A stretch of DNA of 64,000 nt from Roseibium aestuarii (lineage in GTDB: Bacteria; Pseudomonadota; Alphaproteobacteria; Rhizobiales; Stappiaceae): contig NZ_VORA01000008.1 in assembly GCF_008477545.1 (NCBI RefSeq), positions 1 to 64,000 of the forward strand, read 5' to 3'. The translations under genes were made by a program, and so were the position numbers. A model generated the notes under the pieces. The model saw nothing but the letters and a program-made list of their open reading frames with translations. It was not told where the DNA came from and searched no databases. Every line of letters begins with the position of its first letter. Within the stretch, counting starts at the first letter, position 1. Shown piece after piece: positions 16,032 to 24,271 of the stretch.

Positions 16032-16862
16032 GTGACCATTGATCCGGCGCAAGCCGTTTCCTCCGATGCCCATGCGTCCGCGTCCCGGCCGCTGGTGTCT
16101 CTGCGTGGCATTTCCAAGGTGTTCTCCAACGGCACGACCGCCCTGCAGAACATGAGCATGGATATCCGCCAGGGCGAGTTCATCAGCCTGCTCGGTCCCT
16201 CCGGCTGCGGCAAGTCCACGGTGCTGCGCATCATCGCAGGCCTCGGCGACCCGAGCAGCGGCACCATCGAGTGGCCGACCTCGAACCATGATGCCAGCGG
16301 CAAGGCGCTGCCGGAAATCAGCTTCGTCTTCCAGGAGCCGACGCTGATGCCCTGGGCGACCGTGTTCAACAACGTCTGGCTGCCCCTGCGTCTCAAGGGC
16401 ATCTCGAAGCAGGCGGCGCGGGATCGGGTGCTCGAGGCGCTGGAGATGGTGGGGCTGGAGAAATTCGCCGAGGCCTATCCGCGCGAGCTGTCTGGCGGCA
16501 TGAAGATGCGCGTCTCCATCGCCCGGGCTCTGGTGACCCGGCCAAAGCTGCTGCTGATGGATGAGCCCTTCGCCGCCCTGGACGAGATCACTCGCTTCAA
16601 GCTCAACAACGACCTGCTGCACCTGTGGGAGAAGTTCGGCTGGACGGTGATCTTCGTGACCCATTCGGTCTTCGAGAGCGTCTACCTGTCCAATCGCATC
16701 GTGGTCATGGCGGCCCGTCCGGGACGGGTGGTCAATGACATGGCGGTCGACGCGCCCTATCCGCGCGACGAGGATTTCCGCACCTCCTCGATCTACAACG
16801 ATTATTGCAAGGATGCCTCTCTGGCCCTGCATTCTGCCATGGGGGCGAATGATCACCTATGA
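16032..16862 (+). CDS. ABC transporter ATP-binding protein
   Basis: A 276-residue ATPase subunit beginning at GTG 16032. Walker A is GPSGCGKST, the Q-loop is VFQEPTLMPW, the signature LSGGMKMR, Walker B LLLMDEP followed by FAALD, and the H-loop VTHSV. The first 20 residues are a polar, Ala/Ser-rich extension before the ATPase fold starts (VSLRGISKVF). The stop overlaps the permease start in ATGA (16859-16862), so the two are coupled. It belongs to the nitrate/taurine/pyrimidine importer group, paralogous to the ATPase at 3943-4710. Confidence 0.93.
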   Translation: MTIDPAQAVSSDAHASASRPLVSLRGISKVFSNGTTALQNMSMDIRQGEFISLLGPSGCGKSTVLRIIAGLGDPSSGTIEWPTSNHDASGKALPEISFVFQEPTLMPWATVFNNVWLPLRLKGISKQAARDRVLEALEMVGLEKFAEAYPRELSGGMKMRVSIARALVTRPKLLLMDEPFAALDEITRFKLNNDLLHLWEKFGWTVIFVTHSVFESVYLSNRIVVMAARPGRVVNDMAVDAPYPRDEDFRTSSIYNDYCKDASLALHSAMGANDHL

Positions 16863-17743
16863 GCACCGTGACACCCGCAACGGCCGCTTCCGCCGAGAGC
16901 GCTCATGCGCCGGCGGAGCTCGACGAACCGGCGCCCGTCTTCGTGGCCCGGGACAGCCGCACCGAGCAGATCGTCAAGATCCTCATTCCCACCGTCATGC
17001 TGGCCGCGCTGGTGGCTCTCTGGGCCTGGTATGTGAAGGCCTATGAGGTGCCCCATTACATTCTGCCAAGCCCCTGGCGGGTGGCGGAATCCCTCATCAA
17101 GGACTGGGGCACCCTGTCTGCCGCCCTGCTGATCACCCTGAAGATCACCTTCACGGCGTTGGGCATGGCGCTTGTCGGGGGCGTCGGGCTTGCCATTCTC
17201 ATGTCCCAGTCGCGCTGGGTGGAGCTGGCGCTCTATCCCTATGCGGTCATCCTGCAGGTGACGCCGATCGTGGCCATCGCGCCGCTGATCCTGATCTATG
17301 CGCCGACGACCCAGTCAGCGCTTCTCATCTGCGCCTGGCTCGTGGCCTTCTTCCCGGTGCTGTCCAACACCACGCAGGGGCTGAAGTCGACGGATCACAA
17401 CCTGCTCAACCTCTTCGAGATGTATGGCGCGAACCGCTGGCAGACGCTCATCCATCTGAAGCTGCCGAGCGCCCTGCCGTATTTCCTGGCCGGTCTGCGC
17501 ATTGCGGGTGGGCTGGCGCTCATCGCGGCGGTCGTCGCCGAGTTCGCGGCAGGGTCGGCCGGGGCCCAGTCGGGCCTCGCCTACCGTCTGCTGGAGAGCC
17601 AGTTCCGTCTGAACATTCCGCGCCTCTTCGCGGCCCTGATCCTGCTGTCGGTGACGGGTGTCATCATCTTTGCCATGACCAGCGTCGTGTCCCATCTGCT
17701 CCTGCGCAAGTGGCACGAGAGCGCGCTGAAGCGGGAGAACTGA
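16859..17743 (+). CDS. ABC transporter permease
   Basis: A 294-residue inner-membrane subunit. A polar N-terminus of about 40 residues precedes six membrane segments; the ATPase-contact EAA loop is FEMYGANRWQTLIHLKLPSA (about residues 185-205). It overlaps the ATPase gene by 4 bases and is followed 3 bases later by the cytosine-deaminase-like gene, so transport and first catabolic step are one transcriptional unit. The C-terminal segment LLLRKWHESALKREN is cytoplasmic. Confidence 0.92.
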   Translation: MSTVTPATAASAESAHAPAELDEPAPVFVARDSRTEQIVKILIPTVMLAALVALWAWYVKAYEVPHYILPSPWRVAESLIKDWGTLSAALLITLKITFTALGMALVGGVGLAILMSQSRWVELALYPYAVILQVTPIVAIAPLILIYAPTTQSALLICAWLVAFFPVLSNTTQGLKSTDHNLLNLFEMYGANRWQTLIHLKLPSALPYFLAGLRIAGGLALIAAVVAEFAAGSAGAQSGLAYRLLESQFRLNIPRLFAALILLSVTGVIIFAMTSVVSHLLLRKWHESALKREN

Positions 17744-17746
17744 GCC

Positions 17747-19081
17747 ATGCAAGGCGTCCTGGCCCAGGCCGCACACGGCGACCTGCTTCTTCTCAACGGC
17801 ACGGTACCGGGCTGTCTCGTCGATGGTGCCGCGCTCGGCATCGCAGCCGATGCGCTCGGTCGGGTGGACCTGCTTGTGCGGGACGGGCGGATCGCCGCTC
17901 TTGCTTCCGCCGGTTCGGGCCTGAGTGCGATGGATCTGCCCGTGCATGATCTGGACGGCGGCATGATCCTGCCGACCCTTGTTGATGTGCATACGCATCT
18001 GGACAAGGGGCATATCCTGCCCCGGCGTCCCAATCCGGATGGCACCTTCGGCGGCGCGCTGGGCGCGGTGGGAGCGGACCGGATCGCCTCCTGGACCGCC
18101 GGGGACGTGCGGGCGCGCATGGATTTTGCCCTGCGCTGCGCTTATGCCCACGGCACCAGCCATATCCGGACCCATATCGACAGCCTGCCGCCCCAGGACG
18201 AGATCTCCTGGCCGGTCTTCGAAGAGATCCGGGCCGACTGGGCCGACCGGATCGTGCTGCAGGGCTCCTGTCTCTTCGGGGTCGACCGGCTGGTGGAAGA
18301 TCCGGGCTTCGTGGACAGCATCGCCGACCGGGTCGCGGCTGCCGGGGGTGTGCTCGGGGCGGTCACTTACATGGTGCCCGGGCTGGATGGTCTGCTTGAC
18401 CTCATCGTGCGGGCGGCCATGGAGCGGGGTCTCGATCTCGACTTCCACGTGGACGAGACCAAGGATCCGGAAGCCCGGTCCTTCGAGGCGATTGCCCGGG
18501 CCGTGCTGCGCAACGGGTTCTCCGGCAAGGTGACCTGCGGTCATTGCTGCTCTCTGGCCCGGCAGGGCGCGGACGAGGCGGACCGGACCATGGATCTGGT
18601 GGCGCAGGCGGGCATCGGCGTCGTGTCCCTGCCCATGTGCAACATGTATCTGCAGGACCGGGAAGCCGGCCGCACGCCGCGCTGGCGGGGCGTCACGCTG
18701 CTGCACGAGCTGAAGGCGCGGGGCGTGCCCGTCGCCGTGGCCTCCGACAACACGCGGGATCCCTTCTATGCCTATGGCGATCTCGACGTGCTGGAGGTCT
18801 ACATCCAGGCCACCCGCATTCTTCAGCTCGACCATCCGGTCGGCGACTGGATCACCTCCGTGACGACGCAGCCGGCCTCCATGATGGGGCTGAACGCAGG
18901 GCGTCTGACGGTCGGTGGACCGGCCGATCTCCTTCTCTTTTCCCTGCGCAACTGGGGCGAGCTGCTGGCACGGCCACGTGCGGCCCGCACGGTCCTGCGC
19001 AAGGGCCACAGCATTTCCCAGACCTTGCCCGATTACCGGGAGCTGGACCCTCTCATGACAGGAAGTGGAGCTGCAGCATGA
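17747..19081 (+). CDS. Cytosine deaminase-like amidohydrolase (CodA family)
   Basis: A 444-residue amidohydrolase of the cytosine deaminase branch. Metal ligands are visible: HTH in DVHTHLDKGH (His82, His84), His234 in FHVDET with the catalytic Glu following, His266 in CGHC, and Asp334 in SDNTRD. The segment DPFYAYGDLD also matches CodA. The N-terminus is somewhat longer than in E. coli CodA. Relatives accept cytosine, isoguanine, creatinine or triazine-like rings, so the substrate is uncertain; hydrolytic loss of an amine from an imported heterocycle is the safe reading. It is cotranscribed with its putative importer and overlaps the next gene (ATGA). Confidence 0.82.
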   Translation: MQGVLAQAAHGDLLLLNGTVPGCLVDGAALGIAADALGRVDLLVRDGRIAALASAGSGLSAMDLPVHDLDGGMILPTLVDVHTHLDKGHILPRRPNPDGTFGGALGAVGADRIASWTAGDVRARMDFALRCAYAHGTSHIRTHIDSLPPQDEISWPVFEEIRADWADRIVLQGSCLFGVDRLVEDPGFVDSIADRVAAAGGVLGAVTYMVPGLDGLLDLIVRAAMERGLDLDFHVDETKDPEARSFEAIARAVLRNGFSGKVTCGHCCSLARQGADEADRTMDLVAQAGIGVVSLPMCNMYLQDREAGRTPRWRGVTLLHELKARGVPVAVASDNTRDPFYAYGDLDVLEVYIQATRILQLDHPVGDWITSVTTQPASMMGLNAGRLTVGGPADLLLFSLRNWGELLARPRAARTVLRKGHSISQTLPDYRELDPLMTGSGAAA

Positions 19082-20484
19082 GTGCGCTCGAGGCATTGAA
19101 GAAGGATCTGGACGGTCTCCAGATCGAGGACAATCCGCAGATCGTGAAGCAGAAGAGCCGCGACTTCTTCTGGTATTCGCCGGTGCTGAAAGGCCAGCTT
19201 GATCATGTGACCGGCGATCTGGTCGTCACGCCGAAGTCGGAAGCCGAGCTCATCCAGGTGCTCAAGGCCTGCTATGCCCACGACATTCCGGTGACCACCC
19301 GCGGCACGGGCACGGGCAATTATGGCCAGGCCATGCCGCTGGCGGGGGGCGTCGTGCTTTCCATGACCGCCATGGACCGGGTCAAGGAAATCCGTCCGGG
19401 TGTCGTGGTGGCGGAAGCCGGTGCCATCGTCTCCAAGATCGACGAGGCGACGCGGGCCCATTCGGGGCAGGAGCTGCGGCTGCATCCCTCCACCGCGCGC
19501 ACGGCGACCATCGGCGGCTTCATCGCCGGCGGTTCCGGTGGCGTCGGTTCCATCAACTGGGGTGGCCTGCGCGACCTGGGCAACGTGATCCGGCTTCGGG
19601 TTCTGACCATGGAAGCCGAGCCGAAGGTCCTGGAAATGACCGGCGAGGACCTGCACAAGGTCATGCATGCCTATGGCACCAACGGCATCATCACCGAGGT
19701 GGAGATGCCGCTGACGGCAGCCTATGACTGGGTTGATGTGCTGGTCGGCTTCGACGACTTCATGGATGCGGCCGTCTTCGGCGATGCGCTGGGCAATCAG
19801 GACGGTCTGCTGGTGAAGGAGATCGCGCCGATCGCCGCCCCCCTGCCGCACGACTATTTCCTGCGGCACCAGAAGTTCATCCGCAAGGACCAGTCGGTGG
19901 TCGTGTGCATGGTTGCACCCTTCGCCATGGATGCCTTCGCCGCCTTCACCCGCCGCTTCAAGGCCGCCGAGATGCTCTACCGCTCGGACATGGCCTCCGA
20001 AGCCGATCTCAAGAGCCTGCCGCCGGCCTATGAGCTTGCCTGGAACCACACGACCCTGCGTGGTCTGAGGGTCGATCCGTCGATCACCTATCTGCAGGTG
20101 CTCTATCCCTTCCCGACCCAGATCGAGGGCGTGCGGCGTATGACCGAGCTTCTCGGCGACGAGGTGCCGGGGCATCTGGAATTCGTGCGCTTCGACGGCA
20201 AGATCACGTGCTTCGGCCTTCCGATCGTGCGCTACACCACCGAGGAACGGCTGAACGAGATCATCCGCCTGCACGAGGACAATGGCTGCCCGATCTTCAA
20301 CCCTCACCGCTACACGCTGGAAGAGGGCGGAATGAAGCAGACCGACGCGGTGCAGCTGGCGTTCAAGCGGGAAGCGGATCCCAAGGGTCTTCTCAATCCG
20401 GGCAAGATGATTGCCTGGGAGAACCCGGATTTCGACTTCTCTTCCAACAAGCTGTTCCTGTTCCCGGGCCTGCACCGGGACTGA
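19078..20484 (+). CDS. FAD-linked oxidase (FAD_binding_4/GlcD type)
   Basis: A 468-residue flavoprotein of the vanillyl-alcohol oxidase/GlcD superfamily. The FAD-binding PP-loop region has TRGTGTGNYGQAMPLAGG (about residues 80-97), then a second flavin segment ATIGGFIAGGSGGVGS (about 142-157). The C-terminal half ends with KREADPKGLLNPGKMI, the usual GlcD-type closing motif. The ATG at 19078 overlaps the preceding stop as ATGA and has AGGAAG upstream, so the longer open frame is ignored. Family members oxidise hydroxyacids, alcohols or amino-alcohols. In this operon it probably acts after deamination, with two flavodoxin-fold reductases next to it. Confidence 0.85.
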   Translation: MSALEALKKDLDGLQIEDNPQIVKQKSRDFFWYSPVLKGQLDHVTGDLVVTPKSEAELIQVLKACYAHDIPVTTRGTGTGNYGQAMPLAGGVVLSMTAMDRVKEIRPGVVVAEAGAIVSKIDEATRAHSGQELRLHPSTARTATIGGFIAGGSGGVGSINWGGLRDLGNVIRLRVLTMEAEPKVLEMTGEDLHKVMHAYGTNGIITEVEMPLTAAYDWVDVLVGFDDFMDAAVFGDALGNQDGLLVKEIAPIAAPLPHDYFLRHQKFIRKDQSVVVCMVAPFAMDAFAAFTRRFKAAEMLYRSDMASEADLKSLPPAYELAWNHTTLRGLRVDPSITYLQVLYPFPTQIEGVRRMTELLGDEVPGHLEFVRFDGKITCFGLPIVRYTTEERLNEIIRLHEDNGCPIFNPHRYTLEEGGMKQTDAVQLAFKREADPKGLLNPGKMIAWENPDFDFSSNKLFLFPGLHRD

Positions 20485-20587
20485 TCATCCGACCCGGTTC
20501 GAGGGACCTGAAGGCCGCCCGGCTCGAGAAATCGAGCGGGCCGTCCCTTCCGCATGTCCGCAGAGCCGCGTTTGAAAGGAGACCGTG

Positions 20588-21169
20588 ATGCGTGTTCTGG
20601 TTCTCTATGCCCATCCGGTGGAAACGAGTTTTAATGCGGCCCTGCACCGGGAGGTCGTGAGCTGCCTGACCGCCGCAGGCCATGAGGTCGATGATCTCGA
20701 TCTCTATGCGGAGGATTTCGATCCGCGTCTGACCCGCGAGGAGCGTCTGGGCTACCACGATCTGGAGACCAACCAGACGCCGGTGGCGGACTATGTGCGC
20801 CGGGTGCAGGCAGCCGAGGCGCTGGTGATCTGCACGCCGGTGTGGAACTTCGGGCATCCCGCCATTCTCAAGGGCTTCTTCGATCGGGTGTTCCTGCCCG
20901 GCGTGTCCTTCAAGATGGTCGACGGCAAGGTGCGCCCCAGCCTGCACAACATTCGCAAGCTGGCGGTGGTCACCACCTATGGCGGCGCCCGCTATCGGGC
21001 CCTGCTCATGGGCGATCCGCCGCGCCGGATCGCCAAGCGCGTGCTGCGGGCCATCATCAAGCCCGCCGCACCGGTCCATTATCACGCTCTCTACGACATG
21101 AACCGGGTCACCGAGGGCCAGCGCGCCGCCTTCCTCGCCCGGGTCGGCAAAGCCATGACGGATTTCTGA
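20588..21169 (+). CDS. NAD(P)H-dependent oxidoreductase, flavodoxin-like fold (copy 1)
   Basis: A 193-residue FMN/FAD-binding quinone-reductase-type protein (PF02525). The flavin phosphate loop is LYAHPVETSFNAAL at the N-terminus, a second flavin segment is CTPVWNFGHPAILKGFFDRV (about residues 80-99), and TTYGGAR follows. GGAGACC supplies the SD and the ATG at 20588 is preferred over a GTG one codon earlier. The stop and the next start share TGATG. It is a tandem paralogue of the following gene, and either could recycle the electrons or quinone used by the adjacent FAD oxidase. Confidence 0.82.
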   Translation: MRVLVLYAHPVETSFNAALHREVVSCLTAAGHEVDDLDLYAEDFDPRLTREERLGYHDLETNQTPVADYVRRVQAAEALVICTPVWNFGHPAILKGFFDRVFLPGVSFKMVDGKVRPSLHNIRKLAVVTTYGGARYRALLMGDPPRRIAKRVLRAIIKPAAPVHYHALYDMNRVTEGQRAAFLARVGKAMTDF

Positions 21170-21756
21170 TGAAGACACTGGTCGTCTATTGCCATCCTTG
21201 CGAGGAAAGCTTCAACGCCAGCCTGCGTGACACGGTGCTCGAGACCCTGCGCGACGCGGGCCATGCGATCCGGGTGCGCGATCTCTATGGCGAGGCATTC
21301 CAGCCCGTCATGAGTGCCGCCGAGCGCCGGGGCTATCACGACGAGTTCGACAACGTGCAGCCGGTGAAGGACCACGTGGAGGACATCCTGTGGTGCGAGA
21401 GCCTGATCTTCGTCTATCCGACCTGGTGGTACGGGTTGCCGGCCATGCTGAAGGGCTGGCTCGACCGGGTGTGGGTGCCGCACGTGACGTTCGAGATGCC
21501 CTCGGAAACCCGGAGTGCCCGGCCGAAGATGCAGCACATCCGCAAGCTCGGGGTGGTGACGACCTGCGGCGCCTCGTGGTGGCTGTCCAAGGTGATCGGC
21601 GAACCGGGGCGCAAGACCCTGCTGCGCGGCATGCGCACCCTGTGCCATCCGGCCTGCAAGACGCTCTACATGGCTCACTACAAGATGGACAGCTCGACAC
21701 CCCAAAGCCGGGAAACTTATCTGGCCAAGGTTCGGCAGCGCCTGAAAAGCTTCTAG
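21169..21756 (+). CDS. NAD(P)H-dependent oxidoreductase, flavodoxin-like fold (copy 2)
   Basis: A 195-residue paralogue of the gene before it, starting at the ATG inside TGATG (1-base overlap). The same layout is visible: YCHPCEESFNASL, YPTWWYGLPAMLKGWLDRV and TTCGASWW. The WWYG segment and extra cysteines distinguish it from copy 1, so the pair may form a heterodimer or use different substrates, which is inference. It is the last gene of the RpoN-type operon; no strong terminator is seen before the MarR gene 114 bases on. Confidence 0.82.
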   Translation: MKTLVVYCHPCEESFNASLRDTVLETLRDAGHAIRVRDLYGEAFQPVMSAAERRGYHDEFDNVQPVKDHVEDILWCESLIFVYPTWWYGLPAMLKGWLDRVWVPHVTFEMPSETRSARPKMQHIRKLGVVTTCGASWWLSKVIGEPGRKTLLRGMRTLCHPACKTLYMAHYKMDSSTPQSRETYLAKVRQRLKSF

Positions 21757-21786
21757 AAAGTGCCACGATGGCCGTCACTGTCATTT

Positions 21787-21803
21787 GACGGTTAAATAAC
21801 GTC
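21787..21803. promoter_or_regulatory. Imperfect dyad upstream of marR-type gene
   Basis: GACGGTTAAATAACGTC is an imperfect 17-base palindrome in the 114-base gap before the MarR-type gene and after the operon. MarR proteins commonly bind 16-20 base AT-centred palindromes near their own promoters, so this is a candidate autoregulatory site. Confidence 0.3.
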
Positions 21804-21870
21804 CCTAAGGTCCGGCCGAGAGAATCGGTCCGGCTGACCGATGGTGCAACGCAATCGCGGGACGTGACCA

Positions 21871-22467
21871 ATGGCTTTCAACTACAAGAAGAGCGCAACT
21901 TTCCGGCTGACCCAGGCCTCCAAGGCCATGCGGGCGCGCTCGGGAGCTCACCTGATGCGGATCGGTCTGCATCCGGGGCAGGAACTTGTCCTGAAAGTGC
22001 TGGCGGAAACCGACGGCCGCACCATGAGCCAGCTCGCTCTGGCCCTCGGGGTGCAGCCGCCCACCGTGACCAAGATGGTCACCCGTCTCTCCGCGCAGGG
22101 CTATCTGCGCCGCCAGGTCTCCGACAGCGACGGGCGTCTCGCCCGAGTCTATCTGACCGATGAAGGGCGCGGTCTGGTCGAGGGCGTGGACAAGGCGTGG
22201 AAGCGGCTGGAGCGGGAAGCGATGGCCGGTCTGGACGACAAGGACCGCAAGAAGCTGCGCAAGCTGCTGCGTCAGGTGGAGAAGAACCTGAACCTCTCGG
22301 TGGATCCGGACGAAGACGACGCCGAAGCGGAAGCCGAAGAGGCCTCGACCGTGACGACGGTCTCCGGTGATGCGGCTGGTGACGTTGCGGGCGAAGCTCC
22401 CGCAGAGGGGGCTGCTGCGGCCGACGAGGACGCCCGGCGCGACGAGGCGGATCTGCTGCCTGCCTGA
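21871..22467 (+). CDS. MarR family transcriptional regulator with acidic tail
   Basis: A 198-residue regulator. The MarR winged helix spans about residues 10-135, with recognition region TMSQLALALGVQPPTVTKMVTRL and wing SDSDGRLARVYLTDEGR. The last 55 or so residues are an unusual Asp/Glu/Ala-rich low-complexity tail (DPDEDDAEAEAEEA and onward) absent from ordinary MarR proteins of about 140-150 residues. It follows the RpoN-type catabolic operon in the same direction and is a candidate regulator of it or of the neighbouring ChrA gene. The ligand is unknown. Confidence 0.85.
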   Translation: MAFNYKKSATFRLTQASKAMRARSGAHLMRIGLHPGQELVLKVLAETDGRTMSQLALALGVQPPTVTKMVTRLSAQGYLRRQVSDSDGRLARVYLTDEGRGLVEGVDKAWKRLEREAMAGLDDKDRKKLRKLLRQVEKNLNLSVDPDEDDAEAEAEEASTVTTVSGDAAGDVAGEAPAEGAAAADEDARRDEADLLPA

Positions 22468-22481
22468 TCGGCCGAGAGCGC

Positions 22482-23819
22482 TCAGGCCAGACCCGCAGCG
22501 TGGGTGAGAAGACCGGCCACGCAGCCCAGTCCCATGAGGGTGAAGAGCCCCGCGCGTGTGGCAAAGGCCAGCACGAGCGCGGCCAGGGTGAGCATTGCCA
22601 GCACCGGATCCAGGCTTGCCGGATCCGGCAGGGGAACTGTCACGGGCCCGACGCCTCTCTCGTCGATCGTGGCGAAGAGGGTGTGCAGGGCGAACCACAG
22701 GCTCAGATTGAGGATTGTGCCGGCCACGGCGGCGCGAATGCCGGCCAGCATGCGCCGGGGCCCGGCCATGCCGCGCAGCCGCTCCATGAAGGGAGCCCCC
22801 AGCAGCACGAAGAGAAAACTCGGCGCGAAGGTCACCCAGGTGGTGACAAGGGCCGCCATGAGGCCGCCTGCCAGGGGGGAGAGCGGTGCGGGATTGTTCC
22901 AGCCCGCGAGAAAGCCGACAAACTGGGTGACGAGGATCAGCGGTCCCGGCGTGGTTTCGGCGAGCGCGAGCCCGTCCAGCATCTGTCCGGCGGTCAGCCA
23001 ACCGAGCGTGTCGACCGCAGACTGCGCGAGGTAACTCAGCAGGGCATAGGCGCCGCCGAAGCTGACCAGCGCCAAACCGGAAAAGACGGCGCTGATATCC
23101 AGGAGAACATTGTCGCGCCCGAGGATCAGAAGCGCGATCACGATCGGTGCCGCCCAGGCAAGGAGCCCCACACTCAGGATCCGGCGCCATGGGTGCGGCA
23201 CGGGCGGGGCCGTGCTCCCGACAGGATCCGAAGAGGATGAGGACGCATCAGGGCTCTTCAGCAGATATCCGATCAGACCGGCCGCGATGACCACCAGCGG
23301 AAATGGCGCGCCGAAGAGGAAGAGGGCGACAAAGGCCGCCCCGGCCAGCCCCTTGAGGCCGGGACCGGCGAGGGCCGAGCGCGACAGGTTCCAGAGGGCG
23401 CGCAGGACGATCGCCAGAATGCTGGCCTTGAGGCCATAGAAGACGGCCTCGATGGCGGGCACCTGACCGAACAGGACATAGATGCAGCTGACGGCTGCCA
23501 TCAGCAGGGCGCCGGGCAGAATGAAGAGCCCTCCCGCGATCAGGCCTCCGCGCAAGCCGCCGACCAGCCATCCGCAATAGGTGGCGAGTTGCTGGGCCTC
23601 CGGCCCCGGCAGGAGCATGCAGAAGCCGAGGGCGTGCTGGAACCGGTCATTGTCGAGCCAGCGTCTCCGGGTGACGAATTCCTCGTGCATGAGGGCGATC
23701 TGGCCTGCCGGTCCGCCGAAGGAGAGGAGCCCGATCTTCAGCCCGGCGCGGGCGAGGTCGGTGAGGCCGGTCCGGGGCAGGGCATGGGCAGACCCGGGCG
23801 GGCTCTGGTCATCTGACAT
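22482..23819 (-). CDS. chrA: Chromate transporter, ChrA family
   Basis: A 445-residue inner-membrane protein with two homologous CHR domains (about residues 20-190 and 245-420), the long-chain ChrA type that exports chromate with proton exchange. Family signatures occur in both halves: SFGGPAGQIALMHEEFV and LPGPEAQQLATYCGW in the first, SFGGAYALLSYLAQ and TTPGPLILVTQFVGF in the second. A Ser-rich linker (SSSSSDPVGS) joins them. The ATG at 23819 is chosen; 50 upstream open codons are not membrane-like. It converges on the MarR-type gene, 14 bases apart, with no accessory chrB present. Actual chromate transport is assumed from family. Confidence 0.85.
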   Translation of the reverse strand: MSDDQSPPGSAHALPRTGLTDLARAGLKIGLLSFGGPAGQIALMHEEFVTRRRWLDNDRFQHALGFCMLLPGPEAQQLATYCGWLVGGLRGGLIAGGLFILPGALLMAAVSCIYVLFGQVPAIEAVFYGLKASILAIVLRALWNLSRSALAGPGLKGLAGAAFVALFLFGAPFPLVVIAAGLIGYLLKSPDASSSSSDPVGSTAPPVPHPWRRILSVGLLAWAAPIVIALLILGRDNVLLDISAVFSGLALVSFGGAYALLSYLAQSAVDTLGWLTAGQMLDGLALAETTPGPLILVTQFVGFLAGWNNPAPLSPLAGGLMAALVTTWVTFAPSFLFVLLGAPFMERLRGMAGPRRMLAGIRAAVAGTILNLSLWFALHTLFATIDERGVGPVTVPLPDPASLDPVLAMLTLAALVLAFATRAGLFTLMGLGCVAGLLTHAAGLA

Positions 23820-24016
23820 GAGGGGATCGGTCCCGGTCTGGGGAGAAGCTCGTTGGTTCGCCCCAAGCGGTATCGGGAAAGCGTGAAAGGAGCAAGACGG
23901 TGCGGGCTGACGGGTTGCGCCTGGGTGCCTGACCATTGGCTGCGTTGAAATCCCGTGAGAAATACCCAAATCAGAAAGAGAGGCAGAAGTCCGAGGAGAG
24001 GTGAAGGAGGTCCGTC

Positions 24017-24241
24017 ATGGCGCGGCCAGGTCTGAATGAGGAACGCGGTGCCCGACGCGCGGCTGAGCTCAAGGCGCGATTTTCCCGCGTGTCGTCCCGG
24101 GCCTTGGGATCGGGAACGCGGCTGCGCGTTCCGGGTTATGGCGGACGAGGCCGCACCAACCTGACCGCCTCCGGACGTGCGCTCGGCATCTGGCTCGCGC
24201 TTGGCGTGGCCGCCTTTGTCGTCGGGTCGTTTCTGGCCTGA
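24017..24241 (+). CDS. Small single-pass membrane protein, unknown function
   Basis: A 74-residue protein with a very basic N-terminal 55 residues (many Arg, few acidic) and one C-terminal membrane helix (about residues 54-73, ALGIWLALGVAAFVVGSFLA). A strong SD, AAGGAGG, lies 7 bases before the ATG, which argues for a real gene despite its size. The basic segment would stay cytoplasmic, as in a tail-anchored protein. I do not recognise a family. Neighbours (ChrA, Ogt) are divergent or convergent and give no functional hint. Confidence 0.6.
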   Translation: MARPGLNEERGARRAAELKARFSRVSSRALGSGTRLRVPGYGGRGRTNLTASGRALGIWLALGVAAFVVGSFLA

Positions 24242-24271
24242 CCGTCTCTGGTTTGATCGTCGCGTCCTGCC

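Noticed and set aside
18544-19077. Upstream extension of the FAD oxidase frame into the CodA-like gene
   Set aside because: These codons overlap the deaminase in another frame, and the ATG at 19078 with ATGA overlap and SD is the natural start.
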